From: Rhodococcus sp. H36-A4
GTDB lineage: Bacteria > Actinomycetota > Actinomycetes > Mycobacteriales > Mycobacteriaceae
NCBI RefSeq assembly: GCF_027158005.1
Contig: NZ_JAPVLQ010000005.1
Span: 1-64,000 of the forward strand
Direction: 5' to 3'
Length of the DNA: 64,000 nt
Below, in pieces: positions 8,549-22,744 of the stretch. A model generated the notes under the pieces. The model was not told the DNA's origin. It searched no databases and saw only the letters and a list, made by a program, of their open reading frames with translations. The first letter of the stretch is position 1. Each line of letters opens with the position of its first letter. The position numbers and the translations under genes are program-made.

Positions 8549-9813
8549 CCATCACCGACTCCCAACGCGCCGCACTGGCCGACGCAGCCTCTTTCCCGCT
8601 GCTCGACGCCATAGCCGGGCGCCGCTCCCGCAGATTTCCCCTCGGTGGGGAGATTCCCGACGGCCCGTTGGCGTACAAGAGTTCTCATCCCGTGACACCT
8701 CTGTCCGAGGTCGAGCGGGCGCTGGTGCTCTCGGTGGTCGGCGGGGTGACGGGATGGCACTACGGGATCACCCGGCACGGGGGATATGCGCCGAAGTTTC
8801 CCAACTATTCGGGTTCTGCTGTCGGACGGACGTTTCCGTCGGCAGCAGGCTTCCACACGAGCCAATTGTTCTTCACCGACGATTCCGGAACGTACATTCT
8901 GCCCACTCGAGACCTTCCGCCGTTGGAAGGCGAATTCGATCTGGAGAACTGGCTGAACCACACCGTCGATCATTACGTCCGGCTCTCCGACACCAGGCTC
9001 GAGATTCCCCGCGAGGAGCCGTACATGGAAGGCCACAACACCTGGATCGCGAACCATCCAGGCAGCCTTCTCGCCTTTCCGGTCGCGGACCTGTCGGAAC
9101 ACTTGATCGCGAACCTGTCGTTCTTCGCAGCCAACGGATACGTCGTATTCGACGACGTCAACGACCGCCCGATCCCAGGACTCGAGTCGTTCTCGCACCT
9201 CGCTCATTACGAAGATCCGGTTCCGCTGTCGTTCGTCGAGCAGTACACGCTCACCGAGGCGAGCGCGGAGCTGGCGACGGCCACACACAACGGCGTACTG
9301 CTGCTCCAAGCACTCGGCCTGGGTGGATGGATGTTCGACGGGCTCGACCGGCTGTCGGTACTGGGCGGATCCGGCGATCCGCGCGCTCCTGGCCTGGGCT
9401 TTCGATCCGATTCCGATCCGCGTTGGGCATTCCCGAACGCCACGGGCCTGGCCGGCTACTTCGAGACGCTGTCCCCGCCGCACGTATCGACCGTCGCCGA
9501 CGGCGTCGCGCGGTACATCGACCGCAAGTACGGCCCCGGTGGTCCCTTCCATCCGGACACCCCCGGGCCGTGGGCCGACACCCCGACAGTGCGGTCGGCA
9601 GCGCTGCCCGCCGATGCCGTGCAGGAACTCGTGACGGCGGAAGCGTCGTACATCTACGATACGTTCGGGAAGCTGCCCGGCACGGTTCCCACCGTGCATG
9701 TACTGATGTATCTGCAGGCTCAGAACATCGACTTGGACTTCTACGACACACATTTCGTCCCTGGGGCGTATCTGCGGACGCATGCCGAACACGCAAAGCG
9801 ATGGAAGTCGTGA
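8536..9813 (+). CDS. Nitroreductase-fold-like protein of unknown function
   Basis: The ATG at 8536 follows a strong AGGAGG and gives 425 residues; the start overlaps the tail of the dead hydrolase. LLDAIAGRRSRRFPLGGEI and ERALVLSVVGGVTGW resemble the FMN-binding start of nitroreductase/SagB-type proteins, and ELATATHNGVLLLQALGLGGW resembles their late helix. The long insert between (about residues 110-260) is not one I recognise. If the fold is right it would bind flavin, but substrate and pathway are unknown. It converges on dodecin, a flavin-storage protein, across a shared terminator. Confidence 0.6.
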   Translation: MARLTITDSQRAALADAASFPLLDAIAGRRSRRFPLGGEIPDGPLAYKSSHPVTPLSEVERALVLSVVGGVTGWHYGITRHGGYAPKFPNYSGSAVGRTFPSAAGFHTSQLFFTDDSGTYILPTRDLPPLEGEFDLENWLNHTVDHYVRLSDTRLEIPREEPYMEGHNTWIANHPGSLLAFPVADLSEHLIANLSFFAANGYVVFDDVNDRPIPGLESFSHLAHYEDPVPLSFVEQYTLTEASAELATATHNGVLLLQALGLGGWMFDGLDRLSVLGGSGDPRAPGLGFRSDSDPRWAFPNATGLAGYFETLSPPHVSTVADGVARYIDRKYGPGGPFHPDTPGPWADTPTVRSAALPADAVQELVTAEASYIYDTFGKLPGTVPTVHVLMYLQAQNIDLDFYDTHFVPGAYLRTHAEHAKRWKS

Positions 9814-9841
9814 CCGCTGTCGATGGCCGAAGCCGGAAAGT

Positions 9842-9877
9842 CCCCGAGGACGCATCACTGGGTGTGCGTCCTCGGGG
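9842..9877. terminator. Bidirectional hairpin terminator
   Basis: A perfect 13-bp stem (CCCCGAGGACGCA at 9842-9854 with its complement at 9865-9877) and a 10-nt loop lie between two convergent genes, the nitroreductase-like gene and dodecin. There is no U-tract on either side, as is usual for actinobacterial terminators. Confidence 0.8.
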
Positions 9878-9897
9878 ATATCCAGGCCCAAGTCAGA

Positions 9898-10104
9898 TCA
9901 TTCGAGCTTGAAGCCGACCTTGATCAGGACCTGGAAGTGAGCGACTACGCCGTCCTCGATATGTCCACGCGTCTCCACGACCTCGAACCAATCGAGGTTG
10001 TTCAACGTGGAGTTAGCGCGGGAGATGGCCTTGCGAATGGCGTCGTCGGAACTTTCCGTCGAGGTTCCGACGATCTCGGTCATGCGGTAGATGTTGTCGC
10101 TCAT
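9898..10104 (-). CDS. Dodecin (flavin-binding dodecamer)
   Basis: A 68-residue protein starting at ATG 10104. It reads as a dodecin from end to end: IYRMTEIVGTSTESSDDAI, the central helix and strand ending in LDWFEVVETRGHIEDG, and the final strand HFQVLIKVGFKLE. W39 would stack on the bound flavin. Dodecins form hollow dodecamers that bind FMN (and CoA in mycobacteria), buffering free cofactor in the cytoplasm. It is a single gene ending at a strong hairpin terminator and is divergent from a GNAT gene. Confidence 0.93.
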   Translation of the reverse strand: MSDNIYRMTEIVGTSTESSDDAIRKAISRANSTLNNLDWFEVVETRGHIEDGVVAHFQVLIKVGFKLE

Positions 10105-10278
10105 GTTCTCTCGTTTCGCTAGGCAACACGTCCTGAACCCATGTTCTCCGATGCCCGACGGTTCCAAACCAAAACCGCCGATTCCGTTCCGGCGCGATCG
10201 GGAGTTTCTCGGCTTTCGGGATGGAGACTGCCCGTCGAAACGTTGCACCGTCGTAGCACCAGGAGAAAGGGCGAACGA

Positions 10279-10986
10279 GTGAGTTCACAGGAAGTAGAGG
10301 AGACGCAGAGCGTGCACCCTCTCGACGATCCGGTAGTCGCGTCGCTGCGCGGAAAGCACCGGCGGTTCGCCCGCACGCTGGGACGCGTCTCGCGATTCGA
10401 CCCCGAGGTCGCGCCGTTCCTCGGACACCCGTTGCCGATGGAGGAGCAGGACTGGAAGGACATCCGGACGCTGTTCGGGCCTCACGCCGTCGTATCGCTT
10501 CGAGGTACCGGGCACACCCTTCCCGACGGCTGGGAGCTGATCGACAAGTTCGGGATCGTGCAGCTCGACGGCAGTGGTCTCGAGACCCGTCCGTTGCCGG
10601 GGGCTGTCCGGCTCGGTGTCGGCGACGTCGCCGACATGGAAGACCTCATCGCTCGTACGCAGCCCGGCCCGTTTCTGCCGCGGACGTACGAGCTAGGCAC
10701 CTACCTGGGCATCCGCGAAGACGGCGCGCTGGTCGCCATGGCAGGCGAACGGATGCATCCACCGGGATGGACCGAAATAAGCGCGGTCTGTACGGATCCG
10801 GCATATCGCGGACGAGGGCTTGCTACCCAGCTCGTCCGCGCAGTCGGGCACGGTATCCGCGAGCGCGGCGAGACACCGTTTCTGCACGCGTCGGCGGCGA
10901 ACGTCGGCGCAATCAGGCTGTATCTGTCGATCGGGTTCGTCCTCCGAGAGGAATCTCTGCTGACCTTGGCGCGCACGCCTGCCTAG
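10279..10986 (+). CDS. GNAT-family N-acetyltransferase (FR47-like)
   Basis: I chose the GTG at 10279 because AGGAGAAAGG lies ten bases upstream; this gives 235 residues. The C-terminal third carries the acetyl-CoA signature ISAVCTDPAYRGRGLATQLV followed by FLHASAANVGAIRLYLSIGF, the pattern of FR47/RimI-like GNATs. The N-terminal half has no motif I recognise and may be substrate-specific. The acceptor is unknown. The gene stands alone between divergent dodecin and a DUF202 gene. Confidence 0.85.
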   Translation: MSSQEVEETQSVHPLDDPVVASLRGKHRRFARTLGRVSRFDPEVAPFLGHPLPMEEQDWKDIRTLFGPHAVVSLRGTGHTLPDGWELIDKFGIVQLDGSGLETRPLPGAVRLGVGDVADMEDLIARTQPGPFLPRTYELGTYLGIREDGALVAMAGERMHPPGWTEISAVCTDPAYRGRGLATQLVRAVGHGIRERGETPFLHASAANVGAIRLYLSIGFVLREESLLTLARTPA

Positions 10987-11014
10987 AGTTCGAATACAAG
11001 GTGACTGGGGCACG

Positions 11015-11365
11015 ATGGGGGGCATGACCCAACCCGACCGCCCGGACGAGCGCTTCACCCTGGCCAGCGAACGCACGTTCCTCGCGTGGATGCGCACAGC
11101 TCTCGGCTTGCTCGCAGGCGGCATCGCCGTCGTACATCTGGTTCCCGATTTCAGTACCGGATGGGTGCGGACCGGTCTCGGCTTGACGCTGATCCTGATG
11201 GGCGGAGCCGCAGCCTTCGTCGGCTTGCGACGCTGGATGCAGGTCAAGCATGCCCTCGAGCGAGGAGCGCCGATGCCCGAGGCGACAGAGTTGTGGATTT
11301 TCTCCGTCGGAATCGGAGCCATCGCAATCCTCGCCGCGGTCGTCACCGTGCTCGGTATCACGTAG
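11015..11365 (+). CDS. DUF202 membrane protein (YidH-like)
   Basis: A 116-residue protein with three hydrophobic helices and the family signature ASERTFLAWMRTALGLLAGG near the N-terminus. DUF202 proteins are small inner-membrane proteins with no proven biochemical function. ATG 11015 has AAGGTGAC at a good distance; ATG 11024, three codons on, is also possible. The gene begins 28 nt after the GNAT gene and precedes fgd by 79 nt. Confidence 0.85.
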   Translation: MGGMTQPDRPDERFTLASERTFLAWMRTALGLLAGGIAVVHLVPDFSTGWVRTGLGLTLILMGGAAAFVGLRRWMQVKHALERGAPMPEATELWIFSVGIGAIAILAAVVTVLGIT

Positions 11366-11444
11366 GAGAAGGACCGGTGTGGTCGTCGCCACGGCGGGAA
11401 GGGCACAATCGAGGCATTAGTGACATTTAACGAAGGAGTAGCGC

Positions 11445-12458
11445 GTGGCACAGGCTCTGAAGCTCGGATACAAGGCGTCGGCCGAGCAGTTCGGCCCACG
11501 AGATCTCGTCGAACTCGGTGTTCTCGCCGAGGCACACGGCATGGACTCGGCGACAGTCAGCGACCACTTCCAGCCGTGGCGCCACGAAGGCGGACACGCA
11601 CCGTTCTCGTTGGCATGGATGACCGCGGTCGGCGAACGAACCAAGACCATCCAGCTCGGCACCTCGGTGCTGACGCCGACATTCCGCTACAACCCGTCGG
11701 TCATCGCACAGGCCTTCGCGACCATGGGCTGCCTCTACCCGGGACGCATCATGCTCGGTGTCGGTACCGGCGAAGCGCTCAACGAGATCGCAACCGGATA
11801 CAAGGGCGAGTGGCCGGACTTCAAAGAACGGTTCGCGCGGCTGCGTGAATCGGTGCGCCTGATGCGTGAACTGTGGCTCGGCGACCGCGTCGACTTCGAA
11901 GGCGACTACTACTCCACCAAGGGTGCATCGATCTACGACGTCCCCGACGGCGGAATCCCGGTCTACATCGCGGCAGGCGGACCCGTCGTAGCGCGATATG
12001 CAGGACGAGCGGGCGACGGCTTCATCTGTACCTCGGGTAAGGGCATGGAGCTCTACACCGACAAGCTGCTCCCGGCCGTCGAGGAAGGCGCAGGCAAAGC
12101 GGAGCGCGACGCAGGCGAGATCGACAAGATGATCGAGATCAAGATTTCCTACGACACCGATCACGAGTTGGCGTTGGAGAACTGCCGGTTCTGGGCGCCG
12201 CTGTCACTGACCCCGGAGCAGAAGCACTCGATCGAAGATCCGATCGAGATGGAGAAGGCAGCCGACGAACTGCCGATCGAGCAGGTCGCGAAGCGCTGGA
12301 TCGTCGCCTCCGACCCGGACGACGCCGTCGAACAGGTCAAGCAGTACACCGACGCAGGCCTGAATCACTTGGTCTTCCATGCGCCCGGACACGATCAGAA
12401 GCGGTTCCTCGAACTGTTCGAAAAGGATTTGGCGCCGAGGCTTCGCAAGTTGGGCTGA
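11445..12458 (+). CDS. fgd: F420-dependent glucose-6-phosphate dehydrogenase
   Basis: A 337-residue LLM-class enzyme beginning at GTG 11445 after AAGGAG. It matches mycobacterial Fgd1 almost throughout, including [43 protein letters not shown] and [17 protein letters not shown]. These hold F420 and bind the substrate phosphate. It oxidises glucose 6-phosphate to 6-phosphogluconolactone and reduces F420, supplying hydride to F420-dependent reductases. One such reductase candidate is encoded next door (12554-13072, opposite strand). The following pta-ackA order is as in M. tuberculosis. Confidence 0.95.
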   Translation: MAQALKLGYKASAEQFGPRDLVELGVLAEAHGMDSATVSDHFQPWRHEGGHAPFSLAWMTAVGERTKTIQLGTSVLTPTFRYNPSVIAQAFATMGCLYPGRIMLGVGTGEALNEIATGYKGEWPDFKERFARLRESVRLMRELWLGDRVDFEGDYYSTKGASIYDVPDGGIPVYIAAGGPVVARYAGRAGDGFICTSGKGMELYTDKLLPAVEEGAGKAERDAGEIDKMIEIKISYDTDHELALENCRFWAPLSLTPEQKHSIEDPIEMEKAADELPIEQVAKRWIVASDPDDAVEQVKQYTDAGLNHLVFHAPGHDQKRFLELFEKDLAPRLRKLG

Positions 12459-12553
12459 CCGTCCGCCGCTTGAATGTGGGCTGCTTGAATGTGCGCTTCA
12501 AGCTATCTGATCGTATGAATGGACCGTTGAAGCGGTGGGTGGGGCTGAAGCGG
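12459..12553. repeat. Repeat-rich convergent spacer, possible terminator
   Basis: The gap between fgd and the convergent nitroreductase gene holds a short direct repeat (GCTTGAATGTG twice, about 12470-12493) whose second copy forms a hairpin with TTCAAGC (stem 12483-12489 / 12497-12503, 7-nt loop). Degenerate TGAAGCGGT copies follow at about 12525-12555. It may act as a weak terminator; the origin of the repetition is unclear. Confidence 0.5.
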
Positions 12554-13072
12554 TCAGGAAGCAGCGTCAGCCGACAGTGCAAACATCCGCATATCGCGGT
12601 CGGTCCGGGTCTGGTATTCACCGTAGGCCCGGACCATGTCGGCGAACGCGGCGTAGATCCGAACTTTCTCGGTGCCGGTGACCGGTGTTGCTGTCACCGG
12701 GATCCGCTGGCCGCCGATAGCAACGGTGGCGCGAGGTTCTTTCAGAAGGTTCGACGTCCAGGCCGGGTGATGTTCTTGGCCGAAGTTGCTGCCGACAACG
12801 AAGAGTCGATCGTCTTCCCGGTAGTACAGCAGTGGGCTGCTTCGAATCTTGCCGGACTTGCAGCCGGTCGTGGACAGTAATACGACGGGTGCGGCGATGG
12901 GCCCGAGGATCGTGAACCTGCCGTCGGTGCGTTCGAGGAGCCGACGGTCCACCCCGGCGAGGTGTCGGATGACCCACGATCCCGGTTTCGTTGCCGCGAA
13001 TGCAATGGCGGGCTTGCGGATCATACTGCTCTCGCTGCCCCAGCGGACGTCTGGGAATGGTGATTGGGTCAT
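12554..13072 (-). CDS. Deazaflavin (F420)-dependent nitroreductase family protein
   Basis: A 172-residue protein of the Ddn/DUF385 split-barrel family. Supporting segments are GCKSGKIRSSPLLYYREDDRL, FVVGSNFGQEHHPAWTSNLL and ATVAIGGQRIPV, which form the F420 phosphate-binding and isoalloxazine pocket in Ddn-like proteins. These enzymes use F420H2 to reduce quinones or nitro compounds. Its position next to fgd, the source of F420H2, fits well. I chose ATG 13072; ATG 13024, which starts exactly at the conserved domain, is an alternative. It converges on fgd and is divergent from pta. Confidence 0.87.
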   Translation of the reverse strand: MTQSPFPDVRWGSESSMIRKPAIAFAATKPGSWVIRHLAGVDRRLLERTDGRFTILGPIAAPVVLLSTTGCKSGKIRSSPLLYYREDDRLFVVGSNFGQEHHPAWTSNLLKEPRATVAIGGQRIPVTATPVTGTEKVRIYAAFADMVRAYGEYQTRTDRDMRMFALSADAAS

Positions 13073-13133
13073 AACCCATGATGCCCGTTGCGGGTAACAG
13101 TGTGTCAATACAGCACCGACTAGTCTGGCTGGC

Positions 13134-15205
13134 ATGGCCGAGTCTGCTTCCTCCATCTATATCGCCTCACCCGAGGGCGACACCGGTAAGTCGACGATTG
13201 CGCTCGGGGTGCTGCAGATGTTGTGTGCTTCGGCGGCGCGGGTCGGTGTGTTCCGGCCGATTGCGCGTTCCACCACCGAGACCGACTACATCCTCGAACT
13301 GCTCATCGATCACACCACTGCGGATCTGACGTATGAGCAGTCGTTGGGGGTCACATACGAGGAAGTACATGCCGATCCGGATATGGCGCTCGGTGAGATA
13401 GTTTCGCGGTTCCACGAGGTATCCGAACAGTGCGATGCCGTGGTGATCGTCGGCAGCGACTACACCGATGTCGGTAGCCCGAGTGAGCTGGGATTCAACG
13501 CGCGCATCGCCGCCAATCTGGGTGCCCCGGTGCTGTTGGCGTTGCGAGGCTCGGGAAGAACTGTCACGGAAGTCGCGCAGTACGCCGAGCTGTGCAAGGC
13601 CGAACTCCGCGCGCACCATGCGCATCTGGCAGCAATTGTGGCCAACCGGTGTGATCCCGGCAAGCTCGACGAGATCGCGGCAGCACTGGAGCCGCTCGGT
13701 GTGCCTGCGTGGACTTTGCCGGAAGTTCCATTGCTCGTTGCGCCGACGATGGCGGAATTGCTGACGGCGATCGACGGCGAAATGTACAGCGGCGACCCCG
13801 AGCTGTTGCGCCGTGAAGCGTTGAGGGTCATGGTCGGCGGCATGACGGCCGAACACATCCTCGAGCGGTTGAGCGAAGGTGTGGTCGTGATCGCGCCCGC
13901 AGATCGGTCCGATGTTCTTCTGGCCATGGTCAATGCGCACGAGGCAGAGGGTTTTCCATCGCTCGCGGGCATCATCATGAATGGCGGGATTTCCCCGCAT
14001 CCGGCTATCGCGCGTCTTGTCGCCGGACTGGGCCCGCGGCTTCCGATTCTGACGACCGGACTGGGAACGTTCGACACAGCGTCGGCCGCGGCGAACACCC
14101 GTGGTCGTATGGCGGTGGGTTCGCAGGGCAAGGTCGATACGGCGATCTCCCTCATGGAACAGCGGGTCGATGCCAAGGTACTCATCGACCGCCTCGAACT
14201 CACCATCCCTGCGGTCACGACCCCGCAAATGTTCGAGTACCAGCTCATTCACCGCGCCCGTACCGATCGCAAACACATCGTGTTGCCGGAGGGCAACGAC
14301 GATCGGATTCTGCGTGCGGCCGGTCGCTTGTTGCAGCGGCGGGTGGCGCAGTTGACGCTCCTCGGTGAAGAGGGGCCGATCCGTCGTCGGGCCGCGGAAC
14401 TGGGCGTCCAACTCGACGACGCGCAGGTGCTCGATCCGGCAACTTCCGACTACGCGGAAGTATTCGCCGCGGAGTACACCGAGTTGCGCAAGCACAAGGG
14501 CATGACCATCGAGCGTGCCCGCGAAGTGATGACCGATATCTCGTACTTCGGAACGATGATGGTGCACAAGGGAATCGCCGACGGCATGGTGTCCGGTGCC
14601 GCGCACACCACAGCGCATACGATCAGGCCGTCGTTCGAGATCATCAGGACGGCCGAAGGGGTGAACACGGTGTCGTCGATCTTTCTGATGTGTTTGTCGG
14701 ATCGAGTTCTCGCATACGGTGATTGCGCCATCGTTCCCGACCCGACGGCCGAGCAGTTGGCCGACATCGCCATTTCCTCGGCGCAGACGTCCGCACAATT
14801 CGGTATCGAACCGCGGGTGGCGATGCTGTCGTATTCGACCGGTGATTCCGGCACCGGCGCGGGAGTCGACAAGGTGCGCGCAGCCACTGCTCTTGTCCGC
14901 GAACGGAGCCCGGAACTGCTGGTGGAGGGGCCGATTCAATACGATGCTGCGATCGAACCCTCGGTCGCCAAGTCGAAGCTTCCCAATTCCGAGGTGGCCG
15001 GACGCGCAACGGTGTTCATCTTCCCCGATCTCAATACCGGGAACAACACGTACAAGGCTGTGCAGCGGAGTGCGGGTGCCATCGCTGTCGGGCCGGTACT
15101 GCAGGGTCTGCGCAAGCCGGTGAACGATCTTTCTCGTGGTGCGCTGGTGGAAGATATCGTCAATACCGTTGCCATTACGGCCATCCAAGCCCAGGAGATC
15201 GAACA

Positions 15206-15209
<4 letters not shown>
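13134..15209 (+). CDS. pta: Phosphate acetyltransferase (long form)
   Basis: A 691-residue three-domain Pta. Residues 1-200 form a BioD-like P-loop domain ([13 protein letters not shown]), about 210-330 a DRTGG-like regulatory domain, and about 375-691 the catalytic PTA domain starting at [16 protein letters not shown] and including [10 protein letters not shown]. It interconverts acetyl-CoA and acetyl phosphate. Its stop overlaps the ackA start (ATGA), so the two enzymes of acetate activation/overflow are made together. Length and architecture match mycobacterial and enterobacterial long Pta proteins. Confidence 0.95.
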
Positions 15210-19685
<4,476 letters not shown>

Positions 19686-19689
<4 letters not shown>

Positions 19690-21002
19690 AGGTACTCACG
19701 CAACCTCGGAATGAGCCCCGCTCCGACTGCTGCGGCAGCGGCGACGGCGAGGACGATCGCACCGGAGGCCAGTCCGGTCAGGACAGACTTGGCGCGAACA
19801 ACGTTGCCGCGCAGTTCAGCACGTGCATCGTCGATTCCGTCGTCGAGCATCGTGTCGAGCAAGCGGAATTGGGTCGAGGAATCCTGAACACCGTTACCGG
19901 TGGCCACGGTGACCGCAGTAGTGAAGTCGCCGACAGCGAGTGCCTGGTCGATCCGCTCATGCGAGGCCTTCCACGCGGCGACCGAGCCGGTCATCTCGGC
20001 ATTGTCTGCAAACAGTTCGGTCAAGCGGTCGGTGTTCTGCGCGAACTCCGCGTCGAACTCTCTGGTACTTCCGCGTCGGATCAGGTTGAGTGTTTCATCG
20101 GCGCGGGCCTGCTGCGCCAGGATGAAACCTGAGGTCAGTTTCTGCAACGGAGCAACACCGCGGTCCAGTGCGCGGTCGGTGGCTATCGAAGAAATCAGCC
20201 CCGCCACCAACATCCACCCGAGCAGGATCGCGATCGCCAGGGACGCTCCGAGAAATCCCGCGTTGAGCTTCCGGCGGGTGCGGGTAGAGAGGTATATCTG
20301 TGCGAGCACCAGCAGTATCAGGCACACCACGATGAGACCGATCGACACGAACGGTGGATTGACGAAACGTTCCTGGTCGTTGGCCACTCGAGCTGCCTGC
20401 TCGGCGTAGAGGCGTTCGGCACGGGGCAGCAGCGAGGACTGCATCTGCGTCGACGCCTCACCCAGGTACGCCGCACCGACGGGATTGCCACTGCGATTGT
20501 TGGCACGAGCGGTTTCCACCAGTCCGGTATACACCGGCAGGCCCGCGCCGATCTCCATGAGAACCCTTCGCGCTTCGTCGTCCGAAACCGCGAGCCCGTC
20601 GGATGCCCGGATCAATTCGGTGCCGGCATTTCCGATCGCCTGGGTGTATCGATCGCGAACGTCCTTGGGCTCCAACCCGCCGGCGATGAAGGCAGTCGAG
20701 GCAGCCGCGTCGGCAACGGACAGTGCGCCGTAGAGGTTCTGTGCCGAGTTGGCGAGTGGCTCGGTCCGAACGAGAAGAGTGTCCAGAGTCCGAGCTCTCT
20801 CGGATACCGAGATGGAAGTAACGGTGCCCGTGACCACGAACGCGATGATGAGTATCAGTCCCAGAGCGATCATGCGCGCCGGTGTCGACCGAATCAGACG
20901 CTGCAGTTCGCGTCGAGAATCGGCCTCCGACGTCACGGCAGCCGTCGTAGGAGGTACGGCAGCCGAGGGCGTAGTGCCGACCACAATCACAGTACCGAGC
21001 AT
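19686..21002 (-). CDS. glnX: Transmembrane signal relay protein GlnX
   Basis: I chose ATG 21002 (438 residues) because the upstream in-frame ATG at 21044 would leave only 13 nt to the divergent mutT3 start. The protein has a helix at about 43-65, a helical external domain, two helices near the middle (about 215-240 and 250-275), a second helical external domain and a last helix near the C-terminus. It resembles chemoreceptor-like sensor scaffolds without a kinase. In mycobacteria GlnX couples GlnH to PknG. It is first in a tightly overlapping three-gene operon. Confidence 0.88.
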
Positions 21003-21057
21003 ATAAGCCGGAGCCACCGTCCGTACGCCTACCGGAAGGTTCACCTAGGGTGTCGGT

Positions 21058-21897
21058 ATGCGTGGCGACGGTGACGGGTGGGTTGTAGGTGAGGACGGCA
21101 CGCGGCACTGGGGCAAGCACGGCGCGGCGGGGCTACTACTGCGGGCGCCTTCGCCGCACGGTAAGCCGACGGTCCTTCTGCAGCACCGGGCGCTCTGGAG
21201 CCATCAAGGCGGGACGTGGGCGTTGCCGGGTGGCGCAAAGGACTCGCACGAAACCAACGTGCACGCCGCTGTTCGCGAAGCAGACGAGGAAGCCGGAATC
21301 GGTGCCGACAACGTTTTCGTACGCGGCGAAGTCGAGACGGCACGGATGGCGAGCGGATGGTCCTACACGACCGTCGTCGCCGACGCGGCCACCCAACTCG
21401 ACACCACAATGAACGGTGAGAGCACCGAACTTCGGTGGGTTCCGGAGAGCCTGGTCGATCAACTGCCCCTACATCCTGGATTCGCCGCCAGCTGGGCCTC
21501 CCTGCGCATCAGCCCGCTACGGGTTCTGCTGGACACCGCGAACGTACTCGGCTCGAGGCCCGACGGTTGGTGGCGTGATCGCAGCGGCGCAACAGGCAAG
21601 TTGCTGAGCTCGCTGGCGGGCACCCTTCCGCGAACCGTCGAGCTGCCGGGTGTCGGCTTCGGCTGGCTCACCCGGATCGAGGCCGTACTCGAAGGTGAAG
21701 CACGAGCAGCGCAGTTCGAGGACATCAGAGTCCCCGTGATCCACGCCGCCGGCAGCGGGGACGACGAGCTCGCATCACAGGCACAGGCGTCGACGACACT
21801 CACTGCTGTGGTCACCGCGGACCGCGGACTGCAGCAACGGATCCCGACGTCGGTGCAGGTGCTATCGCCGTCGACCGTGCTGGGATGGCTCGGCTAG
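21058..21897 (+). CDS. mutT3: Nudix hydrolase with an extra C-terminal NYN/PIN-like domain
   Basis: Residues 1-150 match mycobacterial MutT3, with a complete Nudix box at about 59-81 (GAKDSHE, seven residues, READEEAGI) and LQHRALWSHQGGTWALPGGA before it. Such enzymes hydrolyse oxidised or modified dNTPs. The protein continues for about 125 residues: VLLDTANVLGSRPDGWWRDR, a middle with VPVIHAAGSGDDEL, and TTLTAVVTADRGLQQRI. The spaced acidic motifs (DTAN, GDDE, TADRGL) look like a NYN/PIN-type RNase or toprim-like fold. M. tuberculosis MutT3 is about 217 residues and lacks this tail as I recall it. Position between glnX and thiE is conserved. Confidence 0.85.
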   Translation: MRGDGDGWVVGEDGTRHWGKHGAAGLLLRAPSPHGKPTVLLQHRALWSHQGGTWALPGGAKDSHETNVHAAVREADEEAGIGADNVFVRGEVETARMASGWSYTTVVADAATQLDTTMNGESTELRWVPESLVDQLPLHPGFAASWASLRISPLRVLLDTANVLGSRPDGWWRDRSGATGKLLSSLAGTLPRTVELPGVGFGWLTRIEAVLEGEARAAQFEDIRVPVIHAAGSGDDELASQAQASTTLTAVVTADRGLQQRIPTSVQVLSPSTVLGWLG

Positions 21898-21924
21898 CCA
21901 GCCGTGCATTTCGGATCTACCGGG

Positions 21925-22617
21925 TCAGCCCTGCAACGCGAGCTTGAGCTCCCGTGCAGCTGCCTGTGGATCTCGAGCTTTGGTGATGGCCCGTACGACG
22001 ACGATGCGATTCGCGCCCGCGGCGAGAACTTCGTGGACGTTCTCGGCGTCGATGCCGCCGATGGCGAACCACGGCCGCGTCGGAGCGGATTCCGCGGTGC
22101 TGCGCAACAGGTCCAGACCGGCTGCTTTCCGGTTCGGTTTGGTCGGTGTGGCCCAGATCGGCCCGGTAGCGAAATAGTCGACGCCGTCCTCGATGGCAGC
22201 GAGAGCGGCCTGGCTTCGATTCTGTGTCGACCGCCCGATGACGACGTCGGGGCCGAGGATCTGGCGTGCATAGTGGACCGGAAGATCGCCCTGGCCGAGA
22301 TGCAGCACGTCGGCGCCCGATGCGAGGGCAAGATCCGCGCGGTCGTTGACTGCGAGGAGAGCACCGTGACGTTTGGTGGCGGCCGACAGAATTGCCAGCG
22401 CAGCCAACTCGTCCTTGGCTTCGAGCGGGCCGAACGTGCGCTCGCCTTCGGAGTTCTTGTCGCGAAGTTGAATGACGTCGACGCCACCGGACAGTGCGGC
22501 CTCGGCGAACTGGGCGAGATCGCCGAGTTCGCGTCGAGCATCGGTGCACAGATACAGCCGAGCTGATGTCAAACGCTCACGCGCTTCCGGGTTGCGGATG
22601 ATCCGATCGCTTTGCAC
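21925..22617 (-). CDS. thiE: Thiamine-phosphate synthase
   Basis: A 230-residue TIM-barrel enzyme starting at GTG 22617. It has the ThiE segments [35 protein letters not shown] (diphosphate binding), [31 protein letters not shown] and [12 protein letters not shown]. It joins hydroxymethylpyrimidine diphosphate with the thiazole phosphate carboxylate to give thiamine phosphate. It lies opposite the thiOSG operon, its start about 34 nt from the TPP riboswitch that precedes thiO on the other strand. No second riboswitch is visible in the leader of thiE itself. Confidence 0.93.
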   Translation of the reverse strand: MQSDRIIRNPEARERLTSARLYLCTDARRELGDLAQFAEAALSGGVDVIQLRDKNSEGERTFGPLEAKDELAALAILSAATKRHGALLAVNDRADLALASGADVLHLGQGDLPVHYARQILGPDVVIGRSTQNRSQAALAAIEDGVDYFATGPIWATPTKPNRKAAGLDLLRSTAESAPTRPWFAIGGIDAENVHEVLAAGANRIVVVRAITKARDPQAAARELKLALQG

Positions 22618-22650
22618 ACCGGCAACGGTAGTCTGTTGGCGAGAGTCGAT

Positions 22651-22739
22651 ACACGGGAGTCCCAGGTACGTGGGGCTGAGAGTGGACACGCCGTCCTTAC
22701 CGTCAATACCTGACCCGGATCATGCCGGCGCAGGGAGTG
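22651..22739 (+). ncRNA. TPP riboswitch (THI box)
   Basis: The leader of thiO contains the conserved thi-box parts in order: ACGGGAGTCCC, GGGGCTGAGAGTGG, ACCGTCAATACCTGACCCGG and ATCATGCCGGCGCAGGGAG. The outer helix pairs CAC at 22652 with GTG near 22737. The 3' GGGAG strand is also the best Shine-Dalgarno sequence for thiO at 22745, so thiamine diphosphate binding would hide the ribosome site. It controls thiO, thiS and thiG together. Confidence 0.95.
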
Positions 22740-22744
22740 AGGTG

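Noticed and set aside
12470..12555. CRISPR-like short repeats after fgd
   Set aside because: Repeats are 7-11 bases, irregular and without spacers of constant length.
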